NCBI GenBank assembly: GCA_963835595.1
Contig: CAWIGL010000003.1
Span: 62,001-126,000 of the forward strand
Direction: 5' to 3'
Origin: CAWEPK01 sp963835595
GTDB lineage: Bacteria > Desulfobacterota > Syntrophorhabdia > Syntrophorhabdales > WCHB1-27
Length of the DNA: 64,000 bases
Shown: positions 1-13,606 of the stretch, piece by piece
How positions within the stretch are numbered: the stretch's first letter is position 1
Layout of the letters: every line of letters starts with the position of its first letter
Program-made: the position numbers and the translations under genes
The notes under the pieces: generated by a model
Databases searched by the model: none
Told to the model about the DNA's origin: nothing
The model's input: only the letters and a program-made list of their open reading frames with translations

Positions 1-192
1 ACTATCCACGATATCCTTGTGGTGGCCGAAAAGTGGGGGATCGAAGCACGGTCACGGGGAGGAAGCCACGTTGTGCTATCGCATAAGAATGTGCCTTTTC
101 ATGTGACCATACCGGCGCACAGGCCCATTAAACAAGTCTATATTAAAGAATTCCTGTCCCTCATCGAGGCCATAAAGGAGCAAGCCGAATGA
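1..192 (+). CDS. hicA: HicA-type mRNA interferase toxin, 3' part
   Basis: The first 63 codons of the window read open in frame 1 and end in TGA. The C-terminal half has the HicA pattern: a GGSHVVLSH segment containing the Gly-Ser-His of the double-stranded RNA-binding-like fold, then a basic HVTIPAHRPIK stretch and a helical tail. HicA toxins cleave mRNA and are about 60-80 residues long, so only the N-terminus is lost at the window edge. The stop overlaps the next start by four bases (ATGA), which is the usual hicAB coupling. The call rests on this motif plus the downstream HicB. Confidence 0.85.
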   Translation, partial: TIHDILVVAEKWGIEARSRGGSHVVLSHKNVPFHVTIPAHRPIKQVYIKEFLSLIEAIKEQAE

Positions 193-596
193 AGAAGATA
201 AAGCGGATCAGGACGGCGGCGCCTCCCTATCCTTTTGAGGCGTATGCTCGCGTTATCAGCCCCCTTCCCGCTGAAGACGGCGGCGGGTATCTGATCGTGT
301 TTCCCGATCTTCCCGGCTGCATGTCGGATGGGGAGACCGAGGAGGAAGCCCTGGAGAACGGCAGGGACGCTTTTCTTACGTGGGTCTCGGCTGCGATAGA
401 CATGGGCAAAGATGTGCCGGCCCCAGTTTGGCGTCCGGAGACCGCCCCGGAGATAGGGTCCGGCAAATTCGTCACCCGCGTGCCGAAAACCGTTCATGCC
501 AGGTTGATCCGCAAGGCGAAAGCAGAGGGCGTGAGCCTCAATAGTCTCGTTCTGAGCTTTATCTCGGAGGGGCTGGGTAAGAAGACGGCGGCTTAG
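189..596 (+). CDS. hicB: HicB-family antitoxin
   Basis: A 135-residue protein. Its N-terminal half has the HicB partial RNase H-like fold signature (YLIVFPDLPGCMSDGETEEEALENG, residues about 33-57 in pieces), and its C-terminal half looks like an Arc/HicB ribbon-helix-helix DNA-binding segment (KTVHARLIRKAKAEGVSLNSL). It should neutralise the overlapping HicA toxin and repress its own operon. Both parts are intact and the ATGA overlap implies translational coupling. No promoter is visible because the operon start lies outside the window. Confidence 0.9.
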   Translation: MKKIKRIRTAAPPYPFEAYARVISPLPAEDGGGYLIVFPDLPGCMSDGETEEEALENGRDAFLTWVSAAIDMGKDVPAPVWRPETAPEIGSGKFVTRVPKTVHARLIRKAKAEGVSLNSLVLSFISEGLGKKTAA

Positions 597-662
597 AATC
601 CCGTGGGGATCCTCGCGCCTCTCGCTCTGCGCAAAAAATCCCCCACGCCCCCTAAATATCAT

Positions 663-692
663 TTGACACGCAGGCCCGTTCGATGGTACAAA
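663..692 (+). promoter_or_regulatory. Possible promoter of the trp-type leader
   Basis: TTGACA at 663-668 is followed after 18 bases by TACAAA at 687-692, a fair sigma-70 match. Transcription from it would start near 700, at or just after the leader ATG at 698, so either initiation is nearly leaderless or the real promoter lies further upstream. No obvious TrpR-like operator was found. Confidence 0.4.
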
Positions 693-697
693 AGTGT

Positions 698-757
698 ATG
701 GATTTCAGTCCACTCGATTTGAACACGACCTGCAACGTGTGGTGGTGGGATAGCTAA
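698..757 (+). CDS. trpL: trp-type leader peptide (19 residues)
   Basis: A short ORF beginning ATG-GAT-TTC and ending in three consecutive tryptophan codons (740-748), Asp, Ser and TAA. An in-frame ATG at 683 could lengthen it by five residues. Three UGG codons in so short a peptide, directly before alternative hairpins, are the hallmark of ribosome-mediated attenuation in the proteobacterial trp operon. The stop codon falls in the loop of the 1:2 hairpin, as expected. No strong Shine-Dalgarno is seen, so the start is uncertain, but the Trp run and the structures around it are not. Confidence 0.8.
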   Translation: MDFSPLDLNTTCNVWWWDS

Positions 758-828
758 CCGGCTGTCCCAGTGAGGAAGACCGCTTAAGCCCTGGGATGGT
801 TGGACCCGGGGGTTTAGGCGGTTTTTTT
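746..828 (+). promoter_or_regulatory. Tryptophan attenuator (1:2, 2:3 and 3:4 hairpins)
   Basis: Three mutually exclusive pairings can be drawn. 1:2 pairs 746-754 with 761-769 (nine pairs, including one G-U) around the leader stop codon. 2:3, the antiterminator, pairs 761-770 with 791-800, with TCCCAG/CTGGGA as its core. 3:4, the terminator, pairs about 779-795 with 805-822 and is followed by seven T residues (822-828). A ribosome stalled on the Trp codons would cover strand 1, free strand 2 to pair with 3 and permit read-through. This is the classic E. coli trp layout, seen directly in the bases; function is inferred. Confidence 0.85.
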
Positions 829-868
829 GCCGCTTTTAGGCCCCGTAAGCCTGAGAGCGGCTTTTTTT
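829..868 (+). terminator. Second intrinsic terminator after the attenuator
   Basis: GCCGCT at 829-834 pairs with AGCGGC near 856-861, and AGGC pairs with GCCT inside, followed by a run of seven T. It sits directly behind the attenuator U-tract, so two intrinsic terminators lie in tandem between the leader peptide and the 58-residue ORF. Confidence 0.7.
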
Positions 869-884
869 ATATGGAGGAAGCGCA

Positions 885-1061
885 ATGGGCGGAATACGCG
901 ACGATCTTCAGGAAACGGAGCTTCCCGCAGGACAGGGTCCTGCGGCCACCGCGGCGGCCATGAAACGCAAGGCGGACGCAGGCAATAACGGCGATGATGG
1001 GGACTTGAGCATAATGGACCACTTCGTCAGGGGCCTCATCGAGCGTCCGGACGAGGCATAA
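885..1061 (+). CDS. Unknown 58-residue acidic protein behind the trp attenuator
   Basis: Translation starts at an ATG preceded by GGAGG with a seven-base gap, a strong ribosome binding site, and runs 58 codons to TAA. The product is Ala/Gly/Asp-rich, with no membrane segment and no cysteine, and has a helical C-terminal part ending FVRGLIERPDEA. I do not recognise the family. It is the only gene that could be controlled by the attenuator upstream: the next gene, dnaK, has its own promoter and lies behind a palindromic repeat. It may be a tryptophan-responsive small protein, or the remnant left after a trp operon moved away. Confidence 0.6.
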   Translation: MGGIRDDLQETELPAGQGPAATAAAMKRKADAGNNGDDGDLSIMDHFVRGLIERPDEA

Positions 1062-1132
1062 TATGCCGCACCATGGATACAGTACAGCCCGCTCTGCCGC
1101 CGGTGTGCTTCTTGAGTCTTCTTTGTCTGTCT

Positions 1133-1200
1133 GAGCGGGGAGGCTCCGGTAGCAAAGCTACCGGAGGGGGCGCTGAGCCCCAATAGTTGCCTGTTGTAAG
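1133..1200 (+). repeat. 68-bp double-hairpin dispersed repeat, copy 1
   Basis: A CTCCGGTAGC / GCTACCGGAG palindrome with a 3-base loop is followed by a GGGGC-GCTGA-GCCCC hairpin and a conserved tail. The inverted copy at 50869-50936 is the same length and nearly identical outside the first stem. In that stem the bases differ on both arms so that pairing is kept. This is an intergenic element of unknown role (REP-like DNA or structured RNA). Confidence 0.75.
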
Positions 1201-1328
1201 GCGATTGTTATGGTACGGCAATCCATCAGCCCCGGAAGCGGGAAATTGCCCTAAGACTACAAATGATATGAGATAAGTGTCTTTGGAAAACGGCCGTTTC
1301 CCGCAGGCGGTTCGGGATTTTCCGTTTA

Positions 1329-1357
1329 TTGACAGACCTCCGGGGGGGGATTATATT
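1329..1357 (+). promoter_or_regulatory. Promoter of dnaK-lon
   Basis: A consensus TTGACA (1329-1334) and TATATT (1352-1357) are separated by 17 bases, about 40 bases before the dnaK ATG. No CIRCE element or clear sigma-32 box was seen, so heat control, if any, is not evident here. Confidence 0.7.
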
Positions 1358-1397
1358 AGAATTGTCTTGCGGGGATTAAAAACTTCGGGAGGAGAAC

Positions 1398-3326
<1,929 letters not shown>

Positions 3327-3340
3327 GGAGGTACAACTAA

Positions 3341-5734
<2,394 letters not shown>

Positions 5735-5757
5735 ACGATAAGCTGCGAAAAGCAACG

Positions 5758-5787
5758 GGCCGGGCTGTTTTCAGCCCGGCCTTTTTT
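5758..5787 (+). terminator. Terminator of dnaK-lon
   Basis: GGCCGGGCTG (5758-5767) pairs with CAGCCCGGCC (5772-5781) across a TTTT loop, followed by TTTTTT. Confidence 0.9.
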
Positions 5788-5816
5788 ATGCCTGAAAGCG
5801 GTATTTTCTGTCGCTT

Positions 5817-7583
5817 CTACGCCGCCCCTGCGCCGTCTCTCTTCGCGGGCAGGTAGATGTGGAAGGTGCACCCTTTCCCTTGGTCCGATTCCGCCGTGAT
5901 TGAGCCGTCGTGGTCTCTCACTATCGAGTAGCAGATGCTCAGGCTCAAGCCCGTCCCTTTCTCGTGCCCCATCTGCTTGCTCGTAAAATACGGGTCGAAG
6001 ACGCGCCGAAGGCCCGAGGCGTCCATGCCCGGCCCTTCATCCCGCAAATAAATATGCACGTATTCCCCTTCCTTCAAGGCCAGCGGGTTGTCTGCGCGGA
6101 GGGTGACCCCTTCCGCCCCGACCTCAAGGCCGCCCCCGTCGCCCATCGCCTCGTCCGCGTTCGTGACGATCCTCTCGATCACCTGGCGCATCTGCCCCTC
6201 GTTTACGCCTATGCCGGGCAGGCCGCCCGGGAAAGAGAAGGAGACGCTCCGGCGGGATTCGCCAAGGCAGGAGCGGACGCACCCCTCTATGAAAGGGGCG
6301 GGATCGACTACGCTGCGGAGCGTCTCTCCGCCTCGCGCGAAGGCGAGCAGCTCGTAGGTGAGGTCCTTGCCCTTGAGGCAGACTTTCTCTGCCTCGGCAA
6401 GCCTGCTGTGGAGCTTGTCGTCCTCGGGCAGAAGCATTTTCCCCAGAGAGATGTTGCCCATTATCACGGTGAGGAGGTTGTTGAAATCGTGGGCGATCCC
6501 GCCCGCAAGGACGCCCAGCGACTCCAGCTTCCGGGCCTTCAGCAGCTCTTCTTCCATCCTCTCGCGCTCCGCCATCTCTTCCCGCAGCTTTGCGTTGGCC
6601 TCCCTGAGCCTCGCCTCGCTCGCCTGGAGGAGGTCCTTCGAGACCGTAGTGGCGGCGAGGCGGTCGACCATCTTATTGAAATCGGCGACGAGCGTGGCTA
6701 CCTCGCCGGACCCGGAGGGCAACACCTGCGTAGACAGGTCGCCCCTGTTTACCCTTGCGGTCGCCTGCCTGAGCCGGGTCACGGCCCTCGAAAGATAGAC
6801 GCCCATGACTGCCGCGATGAGGGAGACGGTCAATATGCCTAAGCCCATCCAGACAAGGCCCGTATGCCTGAACGACTCGATCACGCCCTTCGACGCCGAA
6901 AGCAGGAAGCGCTTCGTCTCGTTGTGCTCCGCCTCCATCTGCTTTATCGGCTCCAGGAAATCGTCCTCGTTGACGGTGGCCGCCACGAGGAGGCGCGCCC
7001 GGTCGGCCGTACTATTGTGGAGGGGGACGATATAGATAAACCGCTTCATGATGCTGCCGTCCCCGGCAGGCAGCCGGTAGTAGCCGCAGACTGTGCCCGG
7101 TCCTTTGAGGCTCTTCTCCAGTATCGTCTGAAGGTCGGGCAGGCGGCCGTAGACGCTTTCCAGGCCCTTGTTCTCAAGCCGGGGGTCGCGGTGGAAGCGG
7201 ACCATCGCCTTATCGCGATCGTAGATGAAGGTGTAGCCCGACCTGCTGATCGTCTGAACGGCCAGCTCCCTGAATTTTTCGTCCTTCTGGAGGTCGGATA
7301 CGGTCATCCAGGGAACGGACTGGATGACCATGTCGAGCTGCTCCGTGATGTCGAGCACCCTGCCGTAGACGGCCGCCTCGCCGGTCGTGCGCAGCATGAC
7401 GGCGCTGCGCGAGATGTCCTGCTCGTACCCCTTCTCGATGATCCGCCTGATCTCCCCCTCTATGCGGCCCCCGTAGATGTCGATAAGGACCGCGAAAATG
7501 GCGACCGGGACGAGGCCGGCAGCTATCGTGACGAGGAAAAGACGGGAGCTGAATTTCTTTGGGAGGAATTTCGAGAACCGCAT
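5817..7583 (-). CDS. Membrane sensor histidine kinase (Cache-HAMP-HisKA-HATPase)
   Basis: From ATG 7583 the protein is about 588 residues. It has an N-terminal membrane anchor (LFLVTIAAGLVPVAIFAVLI), a periplasmic Cache-like sensor of about 220 residues, a second membrane segment (GLVWMGLGILTVSLIAAVMG), a HAMP linker, then HisKA with the phospho-acceptor His in LAGGIAHDFNNLL and a HATPase with GPGMDASGL and KGTGLSLSI boxes. It lacks a receiver domain and no response regulator is adjacent. The AHDFNNLL H-box is typical of NtrB-like/hybrid kinases in Desulfobacterota. The gene is divergent from the next kinase. The ligand is unknown. A GTG nine codons upstream is an alternative start. Confidence 0.88.
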   Translation of the reverse strand: MRFSKFLPKKFSSRLFLVTIAAGLVPVAIFAVLIDIYGGRIEGEIRRIIEKGYEQDISRSAVMLRTTGEAAVYGRVLDITEQLDMVIQSVPWMTVSDLQKDEKFRELAVQTISRSGYTFIYDRDKAMVRFHRDPRLENKGLESVYGRLPDLQTILEKSLKGPGTVCGYYRLPAGDGSIMKRFIYIVPLHNSTADRARLLVAATVNEDDFLEPIKQMEAEHNETKRFLLSASKGVIESFRHTGLVWMGLGILTVSLIAAVMGVYLSRAVTRLRQATARVNRGDLSTQVLPSGSGEVATLVADFNKMVDRLAATTVSKDLLQASEARLREANAKLREEMAERERMEEELLKARKLESLGVLAGGIAHDFNNLLTVIMGNISLGKMLLPEDDKLHSRLAEAEKVCLKGKDLTYELLAFARGGETLRSVVDPAPFIEGCVRSCLGESRRSVSFSFPGGLPGIGVNEGQMRQVIERIVTNADEAMGDGGGLEVGAEGVTLRADNPLALKEGEYVHIYLRDEGPGMDASGLRRVFDPYFTSKQMGHEKGTGLSLSICYSIVRDHDGSITAESDQGKGCTFHIYLPAKRDGAGAA

Positions 7584-7787
7584 GGCTCTTCCACACCGGC
7601 CTGAAGGCACCGAAACATGAGGCGCGCAAGTAGTAATACCATACTTCCGGCCGTCATGGGAACGATAATCTTCCGCGCTGCGCGAACTATCTCTTGACCG
7701 GCCGCCGGCAATGTGAGTAAAACATAACTAACGGCATCGCCGGCTTTTCGTCACGCCGGAAAAAGCGCTTGGGGTCGGGGCTTGAGC

Positions 7788-9425
7788 ATGGAGGGAAACG
7801 GGAGGACTAAGACAGTGCCCACGGGCGAGCCGGCCCAACCGCAGCGGAAGACGGCGGCGGCGGGGGGCCCGCCTGCATCGCGGGAGGACCGGGATGGCGG
7901 CGCCGGACAGGCGTTGAGCGAGCACAGAACGAAGCTCGCGGCCCTGACCGAGCAGCCGATGGCCGGCGTCTACCTGGCGCGGGAGAACTTTTTTACCTAC
8001 GCCAACAGCGAGATGGCCGACATATTCGGCTACGCCCCCGAAGAGATGGCGGGCGTCATGGGGCCTGCGGATCTGGCCTGCGCCGAAGACCGCGCCCTTG
8101 TCGCCGAGAGCGTGGAAAGGCTGCTCTCGGGACGGGCGGACTCCGTGCAGCACGAGTTCAGGGGCGTGAGAAAGGACGGGCAGACCGTCTACGCGGAGGT
8201 CTTTTGCCGGAAGGTGAGGGACGGAGGGGCGGAGGCGGTCCTGGGCATCGTCCTGGACAAGAGCGACCATAAAAGGCTCGGCGAGCAGCTCGTCCGGGCG
8301 GAGAGGATAAAGGCGATAGGTGTGCTGGCAGGCGGCATCGCGCACGACTTCAACAACCTCCTCATGGCCATCCAGGGACATACGTCGCTCATCCTGCACA
8401 GCCTCAAGCCGGGCGATACCACGTTTTCAAAGGTGAAGATCATCGAGGAGATCGTAAAGAGCGGCTCCGAGCTTACGCGAAAGCTCCTCACCTTCGCCAG
8501 CGGGGCGAATTACGAGATCGCCCCCTGCGACCTGAACGCGGTCATCAGGAAAAGCGCCGAGATGTTCGGCCGGGCCAGGAAGGAGATCACCGTAAAATCG
8601 CGCCTCCGGGAAGACCTGTGCACTGTCGATGCGGACGGAGGGCAGATCGAGCAGATGCTGCTCAACCTGTACGTGAACGCCTGGCAGGCCATGCCGGGCG
8701 GGGGCATGCTCTCCCTGATTACGGAAAACGTGGCGCTCGACCGCAAGTTCGTCCGGCCTTACGCGGTCAAGGCGGGGAGATACGCGAAGATCTCCGTCGC
8801 GGACACGGGCGAGGGGATGGACGAGAAGACGAAGGAACGGATATTCGAGCCGTTTTTTACGACGAGGAAGGCGGCGAAGGGCACGGGCCTGGGCCTCGCG
8901 TCCGTTTACAACATCGTGAAGGAGCACGGGGGCATTATTACCGTCGCCAGCGAGAAGGGCCGGGGGACCACCTTCGACGTCTATCTGCCCGCGTCGAAAA
9001 GGGCCGCCGACAGGCCGAGCCCACCGCCCCCGGAGTGCCGCTGCGTCGAGAAGGGCGTGGAGACCGTGCTGCTCGTGGACGACGAGGAGGCGGTCATAGC
9101 GGTGAGCAGGGACATGCTCGAAGTGCTGGGGTACTCCGTGATGGTCGCCAGAAGCGGGCTTGAGGCCATCGGGATCTTCGAAAGGGAGCACGCCGCCATA
9201 GACCTCGTGATCCTCGATGTCGTCATGCCCGACATGGGAGGCGAGGAGACGCTGGGACGCCTTTTGGCCATCGACCCGGCCGCTGCGGTCGCCGTCTCGT
9301 CCGGCTACAGCCTGGAGGGCCGGGTGACTCGCATGATGCAGCAGGGATGCAGGGCGTTCATACAGAAGCCTTTCACGATCAACGTCCTCTCGCAAAAACT
9401 ACGCGAAGCCCTGGAAAAACGGTAG
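7788..9425 (+). CDS. Cytoplasmic hybrid histidine kinase (PAS-HisKA-HATPase-REC)
   Basis: From ATG 7788 (a TTG two codons earlier is possible) the order is a low-complexity N-terminus, PAS sensor (about 50-160), HisKA with the same GIAHDFNNLL box (His about 186), HATPase (DTGEGMDEKTKERIFEPFFTT in pieces; GTGLGLASVY) and a C-terminal receiver with VLLVDDEE, phospho-acceptor Asp in LVILDVVMPDMGG and the conserved Lys in FIQKPF. There is no membrane segment, so it probably senses a cytoplasmic signal. The receiver has no output domain, so a phosphorelay partner must lie elsewhere. It shares its divergent promoter region with the preceding kinase. Confidence 0.9.
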   Translation: MEGNGRTKTVPTGEPAQPQRKTAAAGGPPASREDRDGGAGQALSEHRTKLAALTEQPMAGVYLARENFFTYANSEMADIFGYAPEEMAGVMGPADLACAEDRALVAESVERLLSGRADSVQHEFRGVRKDGQTVYAEVFCRKVRDGGAEAVLGIVLDKSDHKRLGEQLVRAERIKAIGVLAGGIAHDFNNLLMAIQGHTSLILHSLKPGDTTFSKVKIIEEIVKSGSELTRKLLTFASGANYEIAPCDLNAVIRKSAEMFGRARKEITVKSRLREDLCTVDADGGQIEQMLLNLYVNAWQAMPGGGMLSLITENVALDRKFVRPYAVKAGRYAKISVADTGEGMDEKTKERIFEPFFTTRKAAKGTGLGLASVYNIVKEHGGIITVASEKGRGTTFDVYLPASKRAADRPSPPPPECRCVEKGVETVLLVDDEEAVIAVSRDMLEVLGYSVMVARSGLEAIGIFEREHAAIDLVILDVVMPDMGGEETLGRLLAIDPAAAVAVSSGYSLEGRVTRMMQQGCRAFIQKPFTINVLSQKLREALEKR

Positions 9426-9437
9426 TGCGGATCAGCC

Positions 9438-11916
9438 TCACTTGAGCTTCAGGATCAGGCCCGTGACCCCGTCGGACATCAGCTTCGTGGAGAAGCCGAG
9501 CTTCCTCGCGAGGCCGATCATCTTGTTGTTTTCGTTGAGCGTTATCCCGTAGACCTCGTCGAGTCCTTTCTCCTGCGCGATGCCTATCAGCACATCGACC
9601 AGCTTGTAGCCGAGGCCCGACCCCTGGTAGTCGTCGTGGACGATCACCGCGAACTGGGCCTTCATGCCCGGCTCGATAATCAGCCTTGAGATGCCCGCGA
9701 AGCGGCGCTCGTCGCCTTTCGTGACCTCGGCCGCTATGGCGATCTCCCGGTCGTAGTCGATGTTGCAGAACCTGACGAGCATCTCGTGGCTCATCTCTTT
9801 CAGGGGGCTGAAAAACCGTTCCCGCACCGTCTCCTTCGAGAGGGAGTGGAAAAGCCGGTGCTCCAGCGGCTCGTCCTCCGGCCGGACGGGGCGCAGAAGC
9901 ACCTCGGTCCCGTCGCCCATCCTCCAGAAGGCCACGTACCGGGTGGGGTAGGGCGTGATGACGAGGTGCGGGTAGCCTCCCTTCGTCTCGGCGGCGGCGG
10001 GGTCTAAGAAGATACGGGCGTCGAGGACGCGCGGCTCGCCGTCGCATACGACAAGCGGCTCGACCTCGATAGAGGCAATCTGCGGGAAGTCGGCGACGAG
10101 GTTGGAAAAGCCGATCAGCAGTTGCTCGAGCTTCAGCAGGTCGGCCGGTTTTCGTCCACGGTAACCCTGGAGCACCGCGAACGCCTTCGATTCTTCGATG
10201 AGCCTCCTTGCCAGCGTCTGGTTGAGGGGCGGCAGGGCGATGGCGCAGTCGTCGAAGATGTCGCGCCCGATGCCTGCAAGGCCGAAGCGTATGAACGCGC
10301 CGAATTCCCTGTCCCGGTCCGTCGCCAGGTATAGCTCGTAGTCGGCGGCTGCGCCGGTTGTGCCTTCTTCGGCGGGTATGCCGTATTGTTGCAGGATCTC
10401 CATCGACCTTTCGCGCGTCAGCGAGGTCGCGCCGCCTTTGGCCTCCTTCTGGATGAGGGCGTCGATGTAGTGCTTGGGCTGAGTCCCTCCGGGGTAGAGG
10501 TCAACCGGAGTCTCGTAAAGGAGCCTCCAGGCTCCTTTTGTACCTGAACAGATCGATGTAGGCCCTTACTGCCTGTTCGGGGGTGGCGTAGGCGGGTATC
10601 TTGTGCTCCCGCAGGTATTCCCGGCCCCGGCGCATCGACTGCCCGCCCATCAGGGCCGCGAGGACCGGTTTTTGCGCCGGGCCGCCGGCCGCAGCTATCG
10701 TATGGGCGATCTCGACCGGTATGGCCGCCGTAAGGGTGGTGCATATGACAAGGAGGCCATCGACTCCGCCGTCCGCAGCGCACGCCTTTATCGCCTCCCC
10801 ATAGCTGCCGGCGCCTGCCTCGCCGCCGAGGTCGATGGGGTTCCCCCCTCCCCACTGCGGCCCGAGGGCCGGCGCCAGGGCATCGACGGTGGCCGTGGAG
10901 AGACGGGCGAGGCTTCCGCCCAGCTCCAGAAGGGCGTCGGCGGCCATCGTACCGACGGTGACCGCATTGGATATGACTGCGACGCGCCCGCCGGCAGGCA
11001 GGTGGTCCGCGTCGAGCACCTGGACCGCGCTGAAAAGGTCTTCCGCCTCCCGGACCCTGAGGACGCCGACCCGCTTGAAGGCTGCACTGTAAACGCGGTC
11101 GCCGCCTGCGGCCTGCCCTTTGCCGCCTTCTGCGGACCTGCCCGATTTCATCACGATTATCGGCTTTGTGCGGGCAAAGCCCCTCGCCGAGCTGATGAAC
11201 TTCCTCGCGTTGACGACGCGCTCCATGTCGAGGAGGATGCTGCGGGTGGCGTAGTCGCTGCCCAGAAAATCGATCACGTCGCCGAAGTCCACATCGACCA
11301 TGCGGCCCAGGGAGGCGAACATGCTGAAGCCTATGTGCGCATCGACGGCCCATTCCAGCACTGCGTTGCCCAACTGGCCGCTCTGGGAGACGAACGCTAT
11401 GTTGCCCATGCCGGGGTTGACCGGCAGGAAGCTCGCGTCGAGCCCGATCTCCGGCCGGATGATTCCGAACGAGGCGGGACCTACGACCCTTATGCCGTAA
11501 GGGGCGGCGGCGGCGGCGACCTTCTCGTCGAGGCGTTTTCCCGCCTCTCCGTCTTCGGTCCGGGCGGCAGTGATGATGACTGCGCCGGCGGCCCCTGCAC
11601 GGCCGGATTCCTCCACGACCGCCGGCACGAATGAAGCAGGGACGGCTATCACGACGAGATCGACCGGCGAGGGAAGGGCGGCTACGGACGGGCTGCACGG
11701 GATGCCGAGCACCGTTTCGCGATGGGGGTTGACGCAGAAGACCGTCCGGCCGCCGGAGCGCGTCAGGTTCACGAGTATCGCCTCGCCGAGCGCGCCTTCC
11801 CTGTCCGTCGCTCCGACGAGGGCGACCGTCTTTGGGTCCAGCATCCTGCTCAGGTTATCGGCTGGCATCGGACCGGTCAGCGCTACGCCTTGCGCCCCTT
11901 TTGATTGATCGCCCAC
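9438..11916 (-). CDS. Pat-type protein lysine acetyltransferase (acyl-CoA synthetase-like + GNAT)
   Basis: Two open segments (11916-10501 and 10527-9438) join by removing one extra G near 10527, giving about 826 residues. Domains in order: CoA-binding NDP-forming synthetase domain (LDPKTVALVGATDREG), succinyl-CoA-ligase-like domain (FVSQSGQLGNAVLEWA), ATP-grasp-5, then a GNAT domain with the acetyl-CoA loop QGSGLGYKLVDVLIG. This order is that of YfiQ/Pat enzymes, which acetylate and switch off acyl-CoA synthetases. The likely start is GTG 11916, with ATG 11868 as an alternative. It overlaps the end of cobA-hemD on the same strand. Confidence 0.88.
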
Positions 11917-13433
11917 CGCGCGATCTCTTCGACCATGGCCGGGATCGTTGCCTTCGACGCCATGATGGAGACCTTCAGCCCGGCCTCTTCGACCGCCTTT
12001 TTCGTGACCGGGCCGATAACGGCTATGGCTACGTCTTTAAGAGAAGCGGCGGAAGCCCTCTCCCGCAATCTCCAGGAAGTTGCGGAAGGAGGCGCCGCTC
12101 GTGAAGGTCGCTATCGATATGCGCCCCTCGGACATGAAGCGCTGAAGGCGCTTTCCGTGTTTCTCAGGCTTGACCGCCCGGTAGACGGCAGGCGTGTCTA
12201 TGCGCCCCCCGAGCTCCCTCACCTTCTCGGGGGAAGAGGTCCCGCGCGTCTCCGCCCTCGGCAGGAGGATGTTGAGGCCCGCCAAGCCCGGCGCCGGCAC
12301 GGTTCAGCGGCAAGGAAGGCATCGACCAGGCCTTCCGCGCTGAACTCGTCGGGGACGAGATCGACCCTCACGCCCGAGGCGCGCTATCGCCTCGGCCGTC
12401 TTCGACCCGATGGCGCAGACCTTCATCCCCTTCAGGTCCCTTATGTCCATGCCCTTCATCCATGAGCCTGCCAGAAAGCACCTGAAGGCGTTGGCGCTCG
12501 TGACGACGAGCCAGTTGTACGTGGAGAGCTTCCCTATCGCGGCGTCCGCCTCATCGAAGCTCGGCGGGCGGGGCGATACCGCACGGTGGGGAACTCGAAG
12601 ACCTCCGCCCCGAGGTCCTCAAGGGGCGCGTACTCGGCTGTATACTCCCTCGTAACGAGCACCCTGTGGCCGAAAAGCGGCTTCTCCTCGTACCACTTGA
12701 GCCTTTCCCGCAGCGTGACCACCTCGCCGACGACGAGGATGGCAGGCGGCCGTATGTTGTCGTCCCCTGGCGGCTTGCGCGATGCGGCCCAGGGGCGCGA
12801 CTACGGTCTGCTGCTCCGGCCTCGTGCCCCAGCGGATCAGGGCGGAGGGCGTCTCCGGCGACTTGCCGTGCTCCATCAGCCTTTGCGCGATCGTCTCCAG
12901 GTTCTTCACGCCCATGAGGAAGACGAGCGTATCGTTGGACCCGGCGAGGCCCGACCAGTAGGTGCTGCTCTCGGGCTTGGAGGCCGCCTCGTTGCCCGTG
13001 ATGACGGCGAAGGAAGAGGCGTAGCGGCGATGGGTCAGGGGGATGCCGGCGTAGGCGGGGACCGCGACGGCCGAGCTGACGCCCGGGACCACCTCGAAGG
13101 GTATGCCGGCCTCGGCGAGCGCCTCCGCCTCCTCGCCGCCCCTGCCGAATACGAAGGGGTCACCCCCTTTGAGCCTGCAAACGACCTTGCCCTCCCTCGC
13201 CCGGCCGACGAGGATGCGGTTGATCTCGTCCTGGGACATCTCGTGGCGGCCGCCCCTCTTGCCTGCGTAGACGAGATTCGGCGTCGTGCCTCACGTAGTC
13301 GAGTATCTGCGGGTTGATGTGGAAATCGTAGACGATGACGTCCGCCTTCCGCAGGCACCGCAAGCCCTTTCAGCGTGAGCAGCCCGATGTCCCCGGGGCC
13401 GGCGCCGACGAGATATATCTCCCCTTTTTTCAT
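11883..13433 (-). CDS. cobA-hemD: Fused uroporphyrinogen-III C-methyltransferase / uroporphyrinogen-III synthase
   Basis: The N-terminal half is SUMT/CobA, which makes precorrin-2 from uroporphyrinogen III: YLVGAGPGDIGLLTLKG, GKVVCRLKGGDPFVFGRGGEE, EVVPGVSSAVAVPAYAGIP and the ITGNEA region are all readable. The C-terminal half is HemD, from GHRVLVTRE to the ASLKDVAIAVIGPVTKKAVEE segment. The reading frame breaks about eight times (near 13365, 13279, 12775, two near 12570, 12375, 12305 and 12050), but no stops accumulate and total length is a whole number of codons (517). By frame tracing almost all are single-base insertions. I treat the gene as intact in the organism and miscalled in the sequence. 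It feeds siroheme/cobalamin synthesis. Confidence 0.85.
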
Positions 13434-13606
13434 AGTCCGCCTGGCCCAAATTTAGCACAAGATACCCAGGGTTGCAACCGGCGCGAAGAAGGCAAATAAT
13501 ATAGAGATACAAAAAGCCTTGTGTTAGTATAGTGCAAACATCAAAAGGGTCGCTGTAAGGACCGGGATGAGGCCGGGGAATGGGTCCATCCCAATGGGAG
13601 GGTTCG

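Noticed and set aside
663..700. TrpR operator at the leader promoter
   Set aside because: No palindrome of the CTAGT type was found. Only the attenuator is supported.
11883..13433. Calling cobA-hemD a pseudogene
   Set aside because: The breaks are single-base, mostly insertions, no stops or deletions of domains occur and the total length is conserved, so error is the better explanation.
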